Below are positions 59,954 to 64,000 of a stretch of DNA of 64,000 nucleotides, in pieces. The stretch covers positions 40,292,616 through 40,356,615 of the forward strand of contig NC_085865.1 in NCBI RefSeq assembly GCF_034702125.1, in the 5' to 3' direction. Position 1 is the stretch's first letter, and each line of letters begins with the position of its first letter. This DNA comes from Engraulis encrasicolus. Taxonomy: Eukaryota; Chordata; Actinopteri; Clupeiformes; Engraulidae. The notes below the pieces were generated by a model. That model made no database searches, had not been told where the DNA came from, and was given only the letters and a program-made list of their open reading frames with translations. Position numbers and translations under genes: made by a program.

Positions 59954-62331
59954 TAGCCATGCAAAGTTATATTGAAGATGTTCGGGGGGTTATTGATGTA
60001 TTTTTACTTTTCCGATGATTGAACAGCTGCACCTCGAGCACAGCAAAAGTCTTCAGGCTACCAAGCATGATGCCACTATTGGCAGTGCACTGGCTTTTGA
60101 CAGGAGTATGTCCACACACACTGGAAGCACGGCCCAAACACCCTGTAATTTAGTCGATGGGAAGTCTGGATAGGCTGGTGTGTTTTAAGCGAGCGAGGCT
60201 ACCTGGTTAATTTTTCATGCGAATGCAGCTCCTTCTCTAATAAAAGATTAATCTCAGGGTACACACAGGCGTAGCAGTTTGTGTGTCAGGCCAGGTGTCA
60301 GTGAGTTCATGCCAATGGGCTATATTAATCTGGGTGTTTTTTTGGTAGGTTTGTGTTTGTGGTGCACATCAAGGTGCTATTACTGTCTGTGTTTATTTAT
60401 TATTCATCATTCTAGTTTGGTATTTCAATGTAAAGGATGTGATTGGTGATTTACTGTGTGGTAGGATGTAGTGGTTTTGGGTGTGTGCCTGCCTTTGTTG
60501 GGAATGGCTGTATATAGGCCCCTGGACTGTGTGCATGTTTGAAGATGGCCCATATTCAAGGTGTGTCACTTGACTGTACTGCACTACGTAATTTATGACT
60601 TGGCCTGGCATGGACCTCACTCAGCATCAGGAAAAGCAGAAATGTAGAAGATAACGTTTGACACACCCAGGTAACACAATCATAAATTAGTCTGAGTGTG
60701 TTGAAGTGCGTCCAAATACTTAACTTGATAGGTTCTCAGTTGAACACTGTTGGTATTGAATTTAAAGCATTATTTTATGCTGGGAGGTTGGCTAACCTGG
60801 CTGTCTTGTCTAACAAGAAGGCCTATAATGCTGTATAACTGTATCGTGTACAGTCAAAGCTAGCAAGATGGGCTTTATCCTGTCTAGCTAGTGTGCTGCT
60901 GCAGTCTGCAAGTAGTGTGCGCGTGTGTGACCGCATTTCTCCAGTCACCAAACATTTAAGAAAATCATGAAATGTCAATGTTCCTCTGAAGTGCTTGTGA
61001 CAAAACTAGCAAGTCAGAGTGCACTTCATTATGTTAATTATTTTCGATTGCATTTATGGTGTCAAAGCACTGAAACCACATGCAAATACCACTGTTGTGC
61101 ATGATTAAGCCTAGCAACTGCTAAATTCTAGTCCTCTCTTAAACTTAAACTGGCGGCACCAAGACAAGGGAGTGTATTTGACTCCACACGCACTGATTAG
61201 GCTCTCGATTCAGAATATGAGTTTCACTTTCATTTTGAGTAATCGCACAGGCCACGGCGCTCTCAGTTTCTATCGTCTGCAACAGGCACGCAAAAGCACT
61301 GAAACTCCTGTTGTCGACATAAACTCTCATTTTTCTGGTGTGCACAAGATAAGTTGGTGGAGAGTCCTAACTGAGCTGAGATACAGCCATTACCATGTAG
61401 ACTACAACTCCCACACCCACACTCTCCCTATCTCCTGACCACAGGCAGAGGTTGCGGCTCTTCAAGACTAGTCACTGATCTCTGTGTGGGTGTTGTGGTG
61501 GGTTCACTCTCGGGCAATCAGAGAAAAAAATGTCGGATAAGATGCATAGATGGGTTAAAGTCCACAAGCCTATGTTCTCCCTAACCCCTGTCTAGTCACA
61601 CCCTGCATGACCTCTTCCAGCGGCACTCCTTTTGTGTGTGTGCGTGCGCATGTTCGTTTTCATTCATTTGCACATGTGGTTTGCAGTAGCAAGCACATCA
61701 CAGAACCTCACCAGCACAGCCACCACAATCATGACAAAGCTAGCTTTAGCCTCGAAACTAACATGCCACATATTTTTAATGAATAAAAGACATGTACCAT
61801 GCAGTCGTATACCATTCTGTGTACAGTTTTTTTTGTCATTTGTCTCCATGTAGTTGTCTTGCATCTTATGTCTGGCTAATGAGTTAACCAGGTAGATCAC
61901 CAGTATTGCATCATCGCGGCAAAGCAACAATCACCCTTTTGTTAACACACCACTCATTGGCAGTGTGAGGACCTTGCAGTCCTGTGTTATCCTATGCTCT
62001 GTCTTGTATTTTAATAGCTCACTAGGTGTGTGTGTGTGTGTGTGTGTGTGCGCCCATTTTAGCTTTCATTTAGAGAGTTGAAGATGGAGACAGGGTGTGA
62101 GGGAGAGACAGGGTAGGATTAGCATATGACTCGGGTCAGCTGCCAGACTCAAACCTGTGTCCCCATGGGCATGCAAGCCCAGATGTGGTGGGGCTTAGCG
62201 CACTGTGCCACACCGCCCCTACTTCACCATTTTTATTAATGTACCACAACTTGTGCTGTGTTATTCAAGTTGCCTCCGTCCTCTCCTGCTCCTTGTAATT
62301 GGCTTGCGCTCCTTGCTGTTTTTACTGGTCT

Positions 62332-62442
62332 GGGGTGCATTTCTGAAATGGGTAGTTGCTAACGATGTTACCTACTTTGTTGGTTACAATGCAGTTTCCC
62401 GTTGCTAACTGCTAACAACTAAGTTTTCCAGAAATGCACCCC
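62332..62442. mobile_element. 111 bp MITE
   Basis: Perfect inverted ends GGGGTGCATTTCTG / CAGAAATGCACCCC enclose GTTGCTAACGATG and TTGCTAACTGCTAACAAC words. The element at 28971-29088 has the same end and core words. No clear target duplication was found. Confidence 0.8.
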
Positions 62443-63430
62443 TGTATTCACAAGGTAGTTGATTCAAAGGTCAAGTCATTGTGTGTCTGTGTTGTGGAAG
62501 TTTCATTTCTGAACAAGTGTCCTGCAGTTACATACTATCCAAGACGCACAAAACCAACATGGCCTGCTTGCACATATGTGAGACGTTGCTGGACACAGTA
62601 CATTACACACACGCGCGCGCACGCACACACACGCATTGAGGGCTGGAGACCGCCTTGGGGCTCTGTTTCTCATGAAATTGACGCCCCTGGAGGGTTTTTG
62701 CCAGAGCCAGTTCTGTTGTGCAACATGATTTCATCATCATTGCAGCGTGCTGGAAATACTGTGTGTAGTGGGACTGTGTGCAGTTTCAGTTTGCTATGAC
62801 TGACTATTCATTCCCCTTTCTTTGAGCATGATGTGCTGTTTGGGGGCTCAGGCTTTGAGCTACTGTTTTTGTTTGTTTGTTCGTTTGTTTCCAATCGAAT
62901 TTTAGTGGAGGAGATGGAGTAATGGTGGTATAACGTCAGAAAAAAATGAACACAGCTAGTGGTGTACTTGTCACTTACGGTACCGTAACGGGCCACTTTT
63001 AATTTGTTTAATTTTCCTCTGTAATATTAACTTCTTGGGTTTTGATTACACAGAATGACAAGCGGCCTATGGTATGCTGCAAGTAGACTTTGAACAAGAG
63101 CAGGTTAAGCTTAACCGTTTTAAATGGTTTTATTTTTGTACAACACTCTATTCTCCATTCGTAAGCTTCATTCTCCATTCCATTTTCCATTCCAAGCCCT
63201 GTGGAAAGCATATTGGCACAGGAGCAGGTTAGAGAAAGGCACAGTTGGTCACCGCATCTGCATGCAGGCTGAAGTGTGAGGGAGGTGATGTGGTCATTTC
63301 TATACCCCTGCTGTGTGGCAGCTGACCCTCATTCTCACACCTGCAGGATGTAAGCCAAGGGGGGGAGGGGTGGGAGTTGTAAACAGTACTGCACTCCCAC
63401 ACCACAATAATAACAACAAAGCTTTGACTC

Positions 63431-64000
63431 TTGTTTGTTGACCTGGTGCCCCACACTTCCCTCTTCAATATACCCGAAGATTTCCATGCCACGTTTTGGT
63501 GTTAACGCACCAGTTTAATTCTAACTCAACAGAAATTAAACCCCATTCATTTTCAATGGGGTTTCATTTCTGGTTATTTAGAATTAAACTGGTGAGCTAG
63601 CGCCAAAACGTGGCATGGAAATCTACAGGGTATATTGAAGAGTGAAGTGTGGGGTACCAGGTCAACAAACAAGAACAGCTGACAGCAAAGCATCAAGGAT
63701 ATCTGGGCTTCCATAACTCCCATGCACTGTTTTTGCCATTGACTTCAATGTTAAACGCATCATGGCCATTATGAAGACAGAGAATGTCCTAACCAAGTAT
63801 TGACCATTGCATGTTATGTAGAAAGTACCAAATTTCAACTGATTTAATGTGACCCGAATTTTGATGAAGAAAAATGTGATTTTATAACAATATTCTAATA
63901 ATGCGAATTCCCCAATTCATGGGTTTTATGAGCTGGAAGGCCAACATATATAAAAAGAAAAAAAAATAATGATTGGAATAGTTAAAAAACTGGGCCATGA
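63431..64000. mobile_element. Hairpin repeat, copy 2, truncated by window edge
   Basis: Here the hairpin is longer than in copy 1: TTGTTTGTTGACCTGGTGCC at 63431 pairs with ACCAGGTCAACAAACAA near 63656-63672, and the arms carry CACACTTCCCTCTTCAATAT and TTTCCATGCCACGTTTTGG. The tail then follows copy 1 (GCAAAGCATCAAGGATATCTG, TTGACTTCAATGTTAAACGC, TGAGCTGGAAGGCCAA) to the end of the window. Confidence 0.78.

Larger units (their letters stand above)
49988..64000 (+). other. epc1: epc1 intron 1 (incomplete, over 14 kb)
   Basis: Everything from the donor at 49988 to the window edge appears intronic. It holds simple repeats, three hAT-like MITEs, a TA-flanked 1.2 kb element, a small hairpin MITE near 62.4 kb, a hairpin repeat at the right edge and candidate regulatory blocks. 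Stretches 50300-52200, 56340-58740, 59960-62330 and 62443-63430 show no recognised feature. Confidence 0.7.

Overview
The window reads as teleost fish nuclear DNA. It has vertebrate intron-exon genes, very long perfect GA and GT microsatellites, tRNA-derived SINEs, and Tc1-like, hAT-like, piggyBac-like and Gypsy elements, with no bacterial-style gene packing. The species cannot be fixed from the sequence alone. Only two host protein genes are supportable, both on the + strand: a complete seven-coding-exon clade B serpin (about 15.1-19.5 kb) and the first coding exon of enhancer of polycomb 1 (epc1, 49.8 kb), whose first intron fills the rest of the window. Most other DNA is transposable elements, many nested in each other.

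Layout. 0-2.4 kb: microsatellite, degenerate repeats and a Tc1-like 3' end. 2.5-13.2 kb: a DNA element with long inverted ends that is interrupted by a full-length Gypsy retrotransposon on the minus strand (LTR, gag, protease-RT-RNase H-integrase, LTR). Both reading frames are open, and gag and pol are joined by a textbook -1 frameshift signal (GGGAAAC heptamer plus pseudoknot). 13.3-14.4 kb: CAGTA minisatellite and a LINE remnant. 15.1-19.5 kb: the serpin gene, with a partial duplicate of its penultimate exon and an altered reactive-loop hinge. 20.5-31 kb: hAT, piggyBac-like and foldback MITEs, SINEs and microsatellites. 31.8-33.0 kb: four tracts of over 100 bp of pure GT or GA. 33-35.2 kb: Tc1 remnant, tandem SINE pair and hairpin MITE. 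36.2-36.6 kb: a likely promoter with paired CCAAT boxes and a small spliced-looking exon. 38.8-46.3 kb: hAT and other MITEs and a cluster of SINE copies, one split by a hAT element. 47.7 kb: an exon-like block. 49.4-50.0 kb: CpG-rich epc1 promoter and first coding exon. 50-64 kb: epc1 intron 1, with three hAT MITEs, a second copy of a 1.2 kb TA-flanked element, simple repeats and at least one enhancer-like stretch.

The two host genes do not appear to work together. The serpin should be an intracellular or secreted-without-signal protease inhibitor (or a non-inhibitory derivative), and Epc1 is a chromatin scaffold of the NuA4/TIP60 acetyltransferase complex. The most notable finding is the frameshift pseudoknot in the Gypsy element. 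Next come the seven hAT-type elements, five of which carry their own subterminal repeat 'word', the degenerate serpin hinge with its exon duplication, and the unrecognised exon-like blocks upstream of epc1.
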